A DNA stretch of 64,000 nucleotides from JAJCYL01 sp963664285 (GTDB taxonomy: Bacteria; Bacteroidota; Bacteroidia; Cytophagales; Cyclobacteriaceae), in the NCBI GenBank assembly GCA_963664285.2, contig CAXXNX010000073.1:62001-126000 (forward strand). Direction: 5' to 3'. The notes beneath the pieces were generated by a model. It saw only the letters and a list, made by a program, of their open reading frames with translations, did no database searches and was not told the DNA's origin. The position numbers were made by a program, and so were the translations under genes. This document shows, one piece after another, positions 47,376 to 56,970 of this stretch. Every line of letters starts with the position of its first letter. The stretch's first letter is position 1.

Positions 47376-47388
47376 GTGAAGAAATACC
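47320..47388. repeat. Direct repeat, right copy: DUF420 3-prime end
   Basis: Partner of 43081-43149 with about 90 percent identity. Here the following small gene is intact, so this copy carries the native downstream context of DUF420. Confidence 0.85.
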
Positions 47389-47633
47389 TCATTTCATTGC
47401 TGCTGCTAATTTTAATCACAACACAATCATTGGCGCAGTGCGCCATGTGTCGGTCTACTGTGGTGAACAATGTAAGTAATGGTGATCAGATTGGTTTAGC
47501 TGCCGGATTAAACACGGGCATTTTATACCTTTTCCTTACTCCATATTTACTGGTTGGCTTGATTGCTTTATTATGGTATAGGAATGCCAGGGCTAATAGG
47601 GACCAGTCAAGATTGGCTAATAAGAGAATTTGA
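47376..47633 (+). CDS. Small membrane protein of the cytochrome oxidase locus
   Basis: An 85-residue protein from GTG 47376: signal-type start MKKYLISLLLLILITTQSL, a CAMC motif right after it and one or two helices (ILYLFLTPYLLVGLIALLWY). Similar small proteins follow DUF420 in related genomes, and the duplicated junction shows that it originally stood there. Its stop region overlaps the 3-prime end of the convergent dnaE-like gene by 27 bp. Function unknown. Confidence 0.65.
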   Translation: MKKYLISLLLLILITTQSLAQCAMCRSTVVNNVSNGDQIGLAAGLNTGILYLFLTPYLLVGLIALLWYRNARANRDQSRLANKRI

Positions 47634-50071
47634 AGACTCTTCCTGATAAGTTATTTCCTCCATATTGACATAAGGTAATCGTTCCATTCGATTAACCTCT
47701 AAGGTGTAAAACTCGAATTCTTCAACAATCTTCCCTTCAAGTTGATAGATACCTCTACCCCGGAAGGGATACTTGGCTACGGAATTGGGAAAATGGACAG
47801 TACCAATAAAAAATCCCTCTTCATCAATAAAAGTTCCGAAATTCATGGCCTGGCCTTTTGAAGTACGGGTGTTTTTTACAGCGATCAGGCAACCGGCCAT
47901 GGTAATGTTTTTGTTCAGGTATTTTGCCATATTTTTCACCAGTATCCTGTTGCCGGGCACTTCCATTAAAAGGCGGAATGGATTGCACAATGGAAATCCT
48001 AACAATTCCATCTCATCAAAAGCATCTTCACGGGGATCATCATAGAGAGGTGGTAGCTGAAACGATCTGATAGGAGTTTCAAACAACTCCTGTTCGGCTG
48101 ACTTTTTATGACCTTTGCCCAAAATGAAATGAGCCTCCCACAACAAAGCTTTCTTCGATTTTCCAGTGAAGCGCAGCGCTCCTGTTCTGATGAGGAGTTT
48201 CAATGATTCCAAGGAGACGTTAGTTCGCTTAATGAAATCGTGGAGGTTCTTAAAATCACCATTCAGATCTCTCTCACGAATGAGCCCTGCCACCAGCCTG
48301 TCTTCAAGATCTTTCACCAGTATAAATCCCAGGTAGATGGTGATCCCATAGATGGTGGTGGAGTGCTCGCTTTTATTAACGCAGGGAGCTTCAATGATCG
48401 CTCCCTCCATACGTGCTTCGTGAACATATAATTCAGTGCGGTAGAACCCACCAAAATTGTTGATCACTGCCACCATGAATTCAAGGGGATGACAGGCCTT
48501 CAGGTAAAGACTTTGGTAGCTTTCCACTGCATAGGAAGCGGAATGCCCTTTGGCAAAAGCATACCCTGCGAAGCTTTCAATCTGTCGCCAGATATCAAAG
48601 GTTAATGCATCAGCATAGCCTTTTGCCTTACAGTTATCAAAGAACTTTTGCTTTACCTTCTGGAATTCATCCCGGGAGCGGTATTTCCCGGACATCCCCC
48701 GTCGGAGCACATCTGCTTCTCCCAGGGTCAAGCCGGCAAAATAGTGAGCCACCTTGATTACATCTTCCTGGTAGACCATCACCCCATAAGTTTCAGGCAT
48801 AAGATCCCGAAGGACCGGATGGGCATCATTTCTCTTCTCCGGGTGTCGAAAGCGTAGTATATATTGCCTCATCATACCGGATTTGGCCACCCCGGGGCGT
48901 ATGACTGAGCTGGCCGCTACCAGGCCGAGATACTCATCCACCCTGAGCTTTTTGAGGAGCATGCGCATGGCAGGTGACTCTACGTAAAAACAGCCGATAG
49001 CCTGGGCATTACGCAAAAGGTGTTTGATTTTTTCATCCTCTTTAAAACGCTTGAAATCATGGATATCAAGAGGAGGGAGGAGGGGTTTGTTTTTAGCTAC
49101 CACCTCTAACGTATCCTTGATCTTGCCCAAGCCCCGCTGGCTGAGGATATCGAATTTGTATAGCCCAACATCTTCAGCCACAATCATGTCGAAATGGGTA
49201 ATGGGAAAACCTTTGGGAGGAAGAGAAGTTGCGGTGTAGTGGTGGATAGGTTTCTCCGAAATGATCACCCCCGCCGGCGTGAATGCTTAAGTGGCTGGGA
49301 AAGCCATGGAGCAAGCCACTATATTGGCGAATGAGTTTGCCAATATGATCCAACCGGTCGGGGGGATGTTGCTGCACCGCTTCAATCTCATGGGGGGGGG
49401 TAAACCAAATACTTTTCCCAACTCCCTGATTACAGCCCGGTGCTGGAAAGTGCTGTAGGTGGCCAAAAGGGAGACTTTTAACCCTCCGGCATCCTGGCCG
49501 AATCTTTCAAAGATGTATTGGGTTACATCATCCCGGTCCGTCCAGGAGAAATCAATGTCAAAATCAGGAGGGTTCTTCCGATAAAGGTTGATAAAACGTT
49601 CGAAATAGAGATCCAGGTCAATGGGGTCGACATCGGTGATGCGCAGTAAATAAGCGACAATACTATTGGCGCCGCTGCCCCGGCCTACATAGTAATAGCC
49701 TTTGCTTCGGGCATAATTGACGATATCCCAATTAACCAGGAAATAGGAAACGAAAGCTTTGACCTGGATAAGATCGAGTTCTTTTTCCAGTCGGTCTCGG
49801 ATTTTCTGCCCGGGGTTTTCCCCGTAACGATAAATCAGATTTTTTTCGCATTCTTTCCGAATGAGTTTGTAATCCTCTTCATCTGAGCCGGTATAGCTTT
49901 TAATATTTTTATGCGGATGTTCGTCTCCAAATTCGAAGTGGATTGAGCATTGATCAATAACTTTTTGAGTGTTGTCAATGATCTCTGGATAATTCTGGTA
50001 AAGCTTTAAAAGCTGTGATTGATGGAGCATTAATTCGTTAGGAGAGCCTTCTTCCGATTTGGGGAGTTTGC
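47607..50071 (-). pseudogene. DNA polymerase III alpha subunit, short DnaE2-like form, truncated and frameshifted
   Basis: Remains of a C-family replicative or error-prone polymerase. Core motifs read YYVGRGSGANSIVAYLLRIT, PPDFDIDFSWTDRDDV (catalytic Asp pair), then a helix-hairpin-helix region and a C-terminal OB-fold (NITMAGCLIAVKNTRTSKGQ). The N-terminal PHP domain is removed by IS1380 copy D. Two frameshifts sit in homopolymers: a G9 run at 49392-49400 and the GGCGGGGGTGATC region near 49270 (expected SIHAGGVIISEKPIH). The short length without tau-binding tail suggests the second, ImuB-associated DnaE, but no imuA/imuB is present here. Confidence 0.85.
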
Positions 50072-50075
50072 TTAA

Positions 50076-51696
50076 CCCGAAAAATTCATAGTAGACAATA
50101 AAAAACAGGCATAAATTGCTTATATTGAGATAGTTAGACAACAAAATAAGCAATTAATTTATGCCTGAATATAAGGAAAAAGATACCGTATTTTATCGAG
50201 GAAAACAAGCTTTTAAATTTGATTTTTCAGCATCAGCGATTAGCTCAGACGGAGCGATATTGTTAAGTGAAAAAGTAGAGAGAAAGACTGGTCTATTAAA
50301 AAGCTTCGCCGCACTGATTCCTGACTATCGAAACCCCTTTTTTATCGAATACACTTATGAAGAAATGCTTCGCCAACGGGTGTTTTTAATGATGCAGGGC
50401 TATCAGGATTGCAATGACGAACAAAAACTCCGAGAGGATCCGGTGATCCGTAAAGTACTAGATAGCGGATTATGTTTCCAGCCTACTTTAAGTCGATTTG
50501 AAAACAAGGCCGATCGGAGTCTGATCTACCAGATGAGTCAATGGTTTGTAGACCGTTATGTAGAGGAGTTGAAAGAGAAGACTGGTCAAATCATCATTGA
50601 TGTAGATGGTACCGATGACCCTACTCATGGATCCCAACAACTCAGTTTGTATAATGGCTATTATGGACAGACTATGTACCATGAGTTGTTCTTTAAGGAC
50701 GGGAACACCGGTCAGGTCATTTTACCAGTACTACGTCCAGGCAATTGTCACTCCAACAAATGGTTTGTGGCCTTATTGAAAAGGATTGTCATTAAAATCA
50801 GAAAAAAACTGCCCTCAGTAAAGATCCTTATTCGAGCGGATAGTGGCTTTTCAGGAGCATCTTTTTATCGGATAGCTAAGCAGTTTGACCTTCAATTTTG
50901 TTTAGGTATTAGTAGTAATGAAGTTTTAAAGACTTTTACCAAACAGACTATCATTGAAGTAAAAAAGGAATATGCTTCAAAAATCATCAAACATCAAGAG
51001 TTTGTTGGCCCGTTTACTTACCAGGCCAAAAGCTGGGATCGTTCTGAAAAGCTGTACGCCAAAGTGGAGTCTACCGGAAAAGGAATGAATGTCCGTTACT
51101 TTGTGAGCAACTTTGAAGCGATGACCGCTCAACAGATTTACTTTGATTTTTATGTCAAGCGAGGTGATGCCAGTGAAAATCGAATAAAGGAACTCAAAAA
51201 CATGACTTATTCCGACCGGCTTTCCTGTCATCGCTACTGGGCCAATTTCATGCGTTTAATCATCGCTACCCTCTGTTATGAAATGTTCCGGCAGATTAAA
51301 TTATTAATTGCCAAAACAAAACACCACTTTGCTAAACGATGGCAAGTGGACAATATCCGGCTTTACCTGATGAAGGTTGGGGCGTGCCTGAAAGAAAGGA
51401 AAAGATCATTGACAATACAATTCTCAAGAGCCTTTAGATATCAATACCTGCTGGGCGATTTGCTTACGGTGAACTGACCGATCAGTTAAACAGTTTGATT
51501 TAATCAAAAAAATGTTCTTCCATAAGAACACAATAGAGCTTTGACTGAAAATTGAAAAATTCTAACAAAAAAACGCTCTAATGTCCTTTGAAATCCAGAA
51601 ACCTGGTTGATCTTCAAATTAATACATACACTCCAATCAAAAATAGTTAGCAACCCATTATTAATCCCAAAATTGGTGGCCTATGAATAATGCGGG
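50076..51696 (+). mobile_element. IS1380-family insertion sequence, copy D
   Basis: TTAA on both sides (50072-50075, 51697-51700). The left flank is the dnaE-like gene read leftward, the right flank an unrelated rightward frame. It is in inverted orientation to copy E, 3.0 kb away. Confidence 0.94.
50161..51477 (+). CDS. IS1380-family transposase, copy D
   Basis: 438 residues, complete, identical to copy A except CFQPTL for CSQPTL near residue 107 and a few silent changes. All DDE motifs are present, so it is probably active. Confidence 0.94.
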   Translation: MPEYKEKDTVFYRGKQAFKFDFSASAISSDGAILLSEKVERKTGLLKSFAALIPDYRNPFFIEYTYEEMLRQRVFLMMQGYQDCNDEQKLREDPVIRKVLDSGLCFQPTLSRFENKADRSLIYQMSQWFVDRYVEELKEKTGQIIIDVDGTDDPTHGSQQLSLYNGYYGQTMYHELFFKDGNTGQVILPVLRPGNCHSNKWFVALLKRIVIKIRKKLPSVKILIRADSGFSGASFYRIAKQFDLQFCLGISSNEVLKTFTKQTIIEVKKEYASKIIKHQEFVGPFTYQAKSWDRSEKLYAKVESTGKGMNVRYFVSNFEAMTAQQIYFDFYVKRGDASENRIKELKNMTYSDRLSCHRYWANFMRLIIATLCYEMFRQIKLLIAKTKHHFAKRWQVDNIRLYLMKVGACLKERKRSLTIQFSRAFRYQYLLGDLLTVN

Positions 51697-51700
51697 TTAA

Positions 51701-51929
51701 TCTACCGCTCGGTCATGTTAATGCCAGGGATGAACTTTTGGTGAACGAATTTACACTACGAGCCAGCGGAGACGCAAATACCTATTTAACTGTTAAATGG
51801 AGGGTGACGGGATTTGATAAGGGAAGCAATCTATCTATTGAAGAGTTTCTCCTGCATGAAGGTATTTTTGAACAACAAGTGGAATCTATCGGTAAGAAAC
51901 TCAACGAATATTTGGGCAAATCCAGGTAA
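51701..51929 (+). pseudogene. C-terminal fragment of an unrecognised protein
   Basis: The frame reads LPLGHVNARDELLVNEFTLR, ASGDANTYLTVKWRVTGFDK and SIEEFLLHEGIFEQQVESIG to TAA. The apparent ATG at 51690 belongs to IS1380 (ATG CGG GTT AA). Charged, without membrane segments; no family recognised. The N-terminus was lost at the insertion. Confidence 0.5.
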
Positions 51930-51963
51930 ACAATCAAACGAGAGTAATCTTACAATCAATAAC

Positions 51964-51999
51964 GTGACGTTATAAAAATGTGATATTTTTGTGACGCTA
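51964..51999 (+). promoter_or_regulatory. Promoter region of the BIG2/DM13 operon with repeated GTGACG boxes
   Basis: TATTTTTG at 51984-51991 fits TAnnTTTG. Two copies of GTGACG(T/C)TA lie at 51965 and 51991, on either side of it. The repeats could be an operator, but no regulator is identified. Confidence 0.4.
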
Positions 52000-52064
52000 A
52001 CGTAATAGGACAGACGTTTCTTTGAATAAGAAAATCTAAATTTTAAGTACTAATCTTGGAATAT

Positions 52065-53045
52065 ATGAAACAGAAGAGTTCTCTATTGATTGGTGCGATA
52101 GTATTCTTACTAGGGAGTTGTATTGAAACAGATGAAGTTGAGGATACTATTAGTTCAATAAGTATTGTGCCCCCTGAAAATGTTACCATTGTAAACGAAG
52201 GCAATTTTGCTAAAGTGCTTGGCCAGGAAGCATTACTACAAGTAGAAGCGAAGAGTGATTTGGGAGGGACATTTATTGCCGCGGCTCAAAACTTGACCTG
52301 GTCAAGCAGTGATCCTTCAATTGTATCAGTAAGTGCAGAGGGCATGGTAATTGCGGTTGGAATAGGAACTGCTACTATTTCAGTGACTTTCAGTGCGGAA
52401 AACACCACTCCGATTTCGGATGATGTTGAGATCTCTGTTGCGGGTGATGAAGATGCTATTGCACTTATTGAAATTACCAGTCCTGACAATTTGCTTATCA
52501 TCTCCCCAAGTGATGAAATATTACTTTCAGGTAGGTCCTTGACTGCGACCGGGGTTGAAGTGAGTATTAGCACAAACCTCGTATGGAGTAGTTCCGATGT
52601 TACCGTCGCGACAGTTACACAAGAAGGACTGGTAACAGCAATAGCTGATGGCGAAGTACGAATTACCGCCGTTATGGATGAAGTATCCGGGTTTATTGAC
52701 TTAATAGTTGGTACCGCCACCGCTTTAACACGAACAGCCAACTTCGAAGGGCTATCCGGATACTCAGCTTCCGGTGATGCTGTGCTGGAAATGGACAGCA
52801 TCGGCTCGATAACCCTTCGATTTGCCAATAATTTTATGGTACAGAATGGACCTGGCTTATTTGTTTATTTGTCCAATTCATCTAATCAAATTACCGGAGC
52901 GGTTGAGCTTGGAGCCTTAAAAGAGGCAAGTGGTGCTCAGAACTATTTTGTCCCAGGAGAAGTTGGTTTGAACGATTTTGATCATATCGTGATTTATTGT
53001 AAACCTTTTGGTGTAGGGTTTGGTACGGCACCCCTAAGCGATTAG
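52065..53045 (+). CDS. Lipoprotein with two BIG2 domains and a DM13 domain
   Basis: 326 residues from ATG 52065 (MKQKSSLLIGAIVFLLGSC, lipobox Leu-Gly-Ser-Cys). Residues about 30-130 and 135-220 are BIG2-type Ig domains, each with the WSSSD ... VATVTxEGxVTAxxxGxxxIT pattern. The C-terminal 105 residues (TRTANFEGLSGYSASGDA ... GPGLFVYLSNS ... FDHIVIYCKPFGVGF) match DM13, a domain proposed to act in redox or electron transfer with its conserved Cys. The protein would sit on the cell surface or periplasmic face. The following gene starts 4 bp later. Confidence 0.85.
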   Translation: MKQKSSLLIGAIVFLLGSCIETDEVEDTISSISIVPPENVTIVNEGNFAKVLGQEALLQVEAKSDLGGTFIAAAQNLTWSSSDPSIVSVSAEGMVIAVGIGTATISVTFSAENTTPISDDVEISVAGDEDAIALIEITSPDNLLIISPSDEILLSGRSLTATGVEVSISTNLVWSSSDVTVATVTQEGLVTAIADGEVRITAVMDEVSGFIDLIVGTATALTRTANFEGLSGYSASGDAVLEMDSIGSITLRFANNFMVQNGPGLFVYLSNSSNQITGAVELGALKEASGAQNYFVPGEVGLNDFDHIVIYCKPFGVGFGTAPLSD

Positions 53046-53048
53046 AAA

Positions 53049-53870
53049 ATGAGAAAGAGATTCATAATATTGCTATTGACCTTATTTACTTACGCTAATA
53101 CTACTTTTGCACAAGGTCCGTGGAATAAAAAAGCTAAAGAAGGTTTCTTTAAATTGAGTGAAATGGTCATCGTCTCAGATGATTTTTACACTCCGGAGGG
53201 CACCATCACCAATATTAAAACAACTGGGGTGTACATTACCAGCATTTATGCAGAATATGGATTTTCTGACAAGATTACGGGAGTGGCATTTGTACCTTTC
53301 TTTGTGCGCAATACAATAAATGAGCAAAAATTTTCCACTTCCTCCAATGTTGAACCTGGTGATGAATCAAACAGTTTTGGTGATTTTAATATTGGAATTC
53401 AGTACGGAATCAAACAATCTGGTTCACTGGTGCTCAGCGCCAGCCTCCTATTAGGCATTCCAGTTGGTGAGACAAGTGGCGGGAACTCCGAAATTCTTCA
53501 ATCCGGTGACGGAGAGTTCAATCAACTGTTAAAGTTACACGCCGGTTATTCCTTTTATCCAGCGCCTTTTTATGTGGCTGGAGCCCTTGGATTTAACAAT
53601 CGTACCAATGATTTCTCGGATGAATTTCATTTCATCTTTGAGGGCGGTGCGAGCATTAAGGAATCTTTGTTTGTGGCTATGAAATTTGGTTTTCTTCAAT
53701 CATTCCAAAATGGTGATGCCATAAATAGCCAGACAGGTATTTTCTCCAATAATACAGAGTACTTTACTTTAGGTCCGGAGATCTCATACAGCTTTGGAAG
53801 AGGATTTGGTGTTTCAGCCAGTGTATTTGGTGCATTAAGTGGGGCGTCTTTGAATAAATTAAGATTCTGA
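53049..53870 (+). CDS. Outer-membrane beta-barrel protein
   Basis: 273 residues with signal peptide (FIILLLTLFTYANTTFAQ). The rest is a series of amphipathic strands with Gly and aromatic residues (ITSIYAEYGFSDKITGVAFV, FNIGIQYGIKQSGSLVLSAS, LKLHAGYSFYPAPFYVAGAL). It ends in Phe, as outer-membrane barrels do (SGASLNKLRF). No transport substrate can be named. Cotranscribed with the DM13 lipoprotein, so the two may form a surface redox or metal-related pair. A strong terminator follows. Confidence 0.75.
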   Translation: MRKRFIILLLTLFTYANTTFAQGPWNKKAKEGFFKLSEMVIVSDDFYTPEGTITNIKTTGVYITSIYAEYGFSDKITGVAFVPFFVRNTINEQKFSTSSNVEPGDESNSFGDFNIGIQYGIKQSGSLVLSASLLLGIPVGETSGGNSEILQSGDGEFNQLLKLHAGYSFYPAPFYVAGALGFNNRTNDFSDEFHFIFEGGASIKESLFVAMKFGFLQSFQNGDAINSQTGIFSNNTEYFTLGPEISYSFGRGFGVSASVFGALSGASLNKLRF

Positions 53871-53906
53871 TAATCAAAGAGTTAAAAGAGGTTTGAAAGG
53901 ATAAAG

Positions 53907-53949
53907 AACCCCGAAATCGGCCGAATAGGGCTTTTTTCGGGGTTTTTGT
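53907..53949 (+). terminator. Rho-independent terminator
   Basis: AACCCCGAAA (53907-53916) pairs with TTTCGGGGTT (53935-53944), followed by a T-run. It ends the two-gene lipoprotein and barrel operon. Confidence 0.85.
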
Positions 53950-53958
53950 TTTGCTAGA

Positions 53959-53988
53959 TTGTGGTGTAGAACACATCTAACACCACAA
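53959..53988. repeat. Inverted repeat ahead of the IS1182-like transposase
   Basis: TTGTGGTGT and ACACCACAA face each other about 10 bp apart, directly before the transposase ATG at 53995. It may belong to the element terminus or guard translation of the transposase. The other terminus of this element was not found. Confidence 0.4.
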
Positions 53989-53994
53989 ATTAGA

Positions 53995-54706
53995 ATGCAA
54001 AAAAGGCTTTTCCAACCCGAATATGGTTTAACTCCAAAATGGTATTTGTTTAAGAGCAGTAAATTGGGTGCAGTTTATGATAGTCTACCGTGGAATCAGT
54101 TAGCGGACTGCCTGCCTGAAGAAAATAACGGACCTGGTGCTCCCCGGTGGTTTTCCTCAAAAGGGATGTTTGCGCTGATGTTTCTTAAGTCCTACCTGAG
54201 TATCAGTGATGAGAAACTAATAGAACGCTTTAACTCCGATTGGAGCCTACAGTTGTTCTGTGGCAAAATGTTATCAGACACAGAGAAGATTCGAGACAAT
54301 GCTATCGTAAGCCGCATCCGCAGTTATCTGGCTGAGCATACAGACTGGCAACAGCTCCAACAAATATTGATCGAACATTGGAAAAGAGACATGAATAATA
54401 CCCATGTGCTTTTAATGGACGCTACCTGTTATGAGAGTTATATCCGTTTTCCTACTGATGTAAAGCTGTTATGGGAATGCTGCCATTGGGTGTTTGAAAA
54501 GCAATTGTTCCGATGGTGTAAAGTAGTGAGAAAGAAAAGGCCTCGCTCCAAATATGTTGAACAAAAGCGCAGACAACGCGATTATGAGAAAAGACGCAGG
54601 AAGACCTATAAAGAAGGACGTAAGCGTAAAAAAGCCCTGTTGTATCTGCTACACAAGGGGTTGATCCAACTTCAACAAGTTCTCAACGATGCTAAACTGC
54701 CACTGC
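53995..54706 (+). pseudogene. IS1182-like transposase, N-terminal part, cut by IS1380
   Basis: ATG 53995, MQKRLFQPEYGLTPKWYLF, then the DUF772-type domain (RWFSSKGMFALMFLKSYLSI, DEKLIERFNSDWSLQLFCG) and the first catalytic Asp region HVLLMDATCYESYIRFPTD. A basic segment and LLYLLHKGLIQLQQVLND follow. The frame enters IS1380 copy E at TTAA 54707-54710. The probable C-terminus is on the other side (56336-56453), but about 190 residues between are missing. Confidence 0.82.
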
Positions 54707-54710
54707 TTAA

Positions 54711-56331
54711 CCCGCATTATTCATAGGCCACCAATTTTGGGATTAATAATGGGTTGCTAACTATTTTTGATTGGAGTGTATGTATTAATTTGAAGATCAA
54801 CCAGGTTTCTGGATTTCAAAGGACATTAGAGCGTTTTTTTGTTAGAATTTTTCAATTTTCAGTCAAAGCTCTATTGTGTTCTTATGGAAGAACATTTTTT
54901 TGATTAAACCAAACTGTTTAACTGATCGGTCAGTTCACCGTAAGCAAATCGCCCAGCAGGTATTGATATCTAAAGGCTCTTGAGAATTGTATTGTCAATG
55001 ATCTTTTCCTTTCTTTCAGGCACGCCCCAACCTTCATCAGGTAAAGCCGGATATTGTCCACTTGCCATCGTTTAGCAAAGTGGTGTTTTGTTTTGGCAAT
55101 TAATAATTTAATCTGCCGGAACATTTCATAACAGAGGGTAGCGATGATTAAACGCATGAAATTGGCCCAGTAGCGATGACAGGAAAGCCGGTCGGAATAA
55201 GTCATGTTTTTGAGTTCCTTTATTCGATTTTCACTGGCATCACCTCGCTTGACATAAAAATCAAAGTAAATCTGTTGAGCGGTCATCGCTTCAAAGTTGC
55301 TCACAAAGTAACGGACATTCATTCCTTTTCCGGTAGACTCCACTTTGGCGTACAGCTTTTCAGAACGATCCCAGCTTTTGGCCTGGTAAGTAAACGGGCC
55401 AACAAACTCTTGATGTTTGATGATTTTTGAAGCATATTCCTTTTTTACTTCAATGATAGTCTGTTTGGTAAAAGTCTTTAAAACTTCATTACTACTAATA
55501 CCTAAACAAAATTGAAGGTCAAACTGCTTAGCTATCCGATAAAAAGATGCTCCTGAAAAGCCACTATCCGCTCGAATAAGGATCTTTACTGAGGGCAGTT
55601 TTTTTCTGATTTTAATGACAATCCTTTTCAATAAGGCCACAAACCATTTGTTGGAGTGACAATTGCCTGGACGTAGTACTGGTAAAATGACCTGACCGGT
55701 GTTCCCGTCCTTAAAGAACAACTCATGGTACATAGTCTGTCCATAATAGCCATTATACAAACTGAGTTGTTGGGATCCATGAGTAGGGTCATCGGTACCA
55801 TCTACATCAATGATGATTTGACCAGTCTTCTCTTTCAACTCCTCTACATAACGGTCTACAAACCATTGACTCATCTGGTAGATCAGACTCCGATCGGCCT
55901 TGTTTTCAAATCGACTTAAAGTAGGCTGGGAACATAATCCGCTATCTAGTACTTTACGGATCACCGGATCCTCTCGGAGTTTTTGTTCGTCATTGCAATC
56001 CTGATAGCCCTGCATCATTAAAAACACCCGTTGGCGAAGCATTTCTTCATAAGTGTATTCGATAAAAAAGGGGTTTCGATAGTCAGGAATCAGTGCGGCG
56101 AAGCTTTTTAATAGACCAGTCTTTCTCTCTACTTTTTCACTTAACAATATCGCTCCGTCTGAGCTAATCGCTGATGCTGAAAAATCAAATTTAAAAGCTT
56201 GTTTTCCTCGATAAAATACGGTATCTTTTTCCTTATATTCAGGCATAAATTAATTGCTTATTTTGTTGTCTAACTATCTCAATATAAGCAATTTATGCCT
56301 GTTTTTTATTGTCTACTATGAATTTTTCGGG
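54711..56331 (-). mobile_element. IS1380-family insertion sequence, copy E
   Basis: Full-length element with TTAA on both sides (54707-54710, 56332-56335). Both flanks are IS1182-like transposase sequence in the same frame but with the middle of the gene absent. Confidence 0.94.
54930..56246 (-). CDS. IS1380-family transposase, copy E
   Basis: 438 residues, the same protein as copy A, complete and without frameshift. Probably active. Confidence 0.95.
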   Translation of the reverse strand: MPEYKEKDTVFYRGKQAFKFDFSASAISSDGAILLSEKVERKTGLLKSFAALIPDYRNPFFIEYTYEEMLRQRVFLMMQGYQDCNDEQKLREDPVIRKVLDSGLCSQPTLSRFENKADRSLIYQMSQWFVDRYVEELKEKTGQIIIDVDGTDDPTHGSQQLSLYNGYYGQTMYHELFFKDGNTGQVILPVLRPGNCHSNKWFVALLKRIVIKIRKKLPSVKILIRADSGFSGASFYRIAKQFDLQFCLGISSNEVLKTFTKQTIIEVKKEYASKIIKHQEFVGPFTYQAKSWDRSEKLYAKVESTGKGMNVRYFVSNFEAMTAQQIYFDFYVKRGDASENRIKELKNMTYSDRLSCHRYWANFMRLIIATLCYEMFRQIKLLIAKTKHHFAKRWQVDNIRLYLMKVGACLKERKRSLTIQFSRAFRYQYLLGDLLTVN

Positions 56332-56335
56332 TTAA

Positions 56336-56453
56336 AGGAGAGAAAAATGAAAGACTGTTTGTCTTTTTTGCTGTGATGACCGCTAACGCAGTAAAAATTA
56401 GTAAAAGAAAACTATTGCTAAATACAGTTGATCCACCATTCCAACAGGCCGCA
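56336..56453 (+). pseudogene. IS1182-like transposase, C-terminal fragment
   Basis: From the TTAA the frame reads GEKNERLFVFFAVMTANAVK and ISKRKLLLNTVDPPFQQAA to TAA. The LFVFFxVMTANAVKISKR phrase is typical of the end of IS1182-like transposases, and the frame matches that at 54706. It confirms that both flanks of copy E belong to the same kind of element. Confidence 0.6.
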
Positions 56454-56970
56454 TAACTAAAAAACAAAAGTCGTTTTCTACTTCAAAGGAAGCACTATGT
56501 CTATACACCAAAAACGCACTTTCAAACTCTATTTTGTAACAAAAATTGTACTCTTTCAAGAGCAGGTAATCAGTATGATGATCAATCTCTCCTCTATTGA
56601 AAATCCTGATCCCATTTTTAACCCCTCTTTCTTCTCGCTGAACTAATTTTCAAGGACGCCCTAAGTGGACAGAATATTTTGGCCAGTCCTGCCTACTCAT
56701 TGGGTTTGGTTTATAATCTTAAAAAATAATTTCCCTATATATCTAAGACAATTACCTGCTTCGTCCCTGATTAATTCTTCAATAACTCGAGAAACAGTAG
56801 AAGACTAACTGCGCTATGCCAGAGGGAAAGTATTCCGGTTATCTGCATTTTTTTAAACCTTTTAGACAACAAATCATGTGTGTTATGGACATTTTGACCA
56901 GATCGTTAAATTTCAAATAAATTCCCATAATATGAGCAACCTGAAAATCAATCATCTCGACACAGTGCCC
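56454..56970. other. Decayed stretch, possibly with an outer-membrane protein C-terminus
   Basis: No intact gene is present. A short plus-strand frame at about 56643-56729 reads LIFKDALSGQNILASPAYSL and GLVYNLKK to a stop, which resembles the C-terminal strand of a TonB-dependent receptor or other barrel. This is weak evidence. Confidence 0.3.

Noticed and set aside
43081..47388. Integrative element with att sites
   Set aside because: The boundary repeats would fit, but no integrase or recombinase other than IS transposases is present between them, so I report it only as a duplication.
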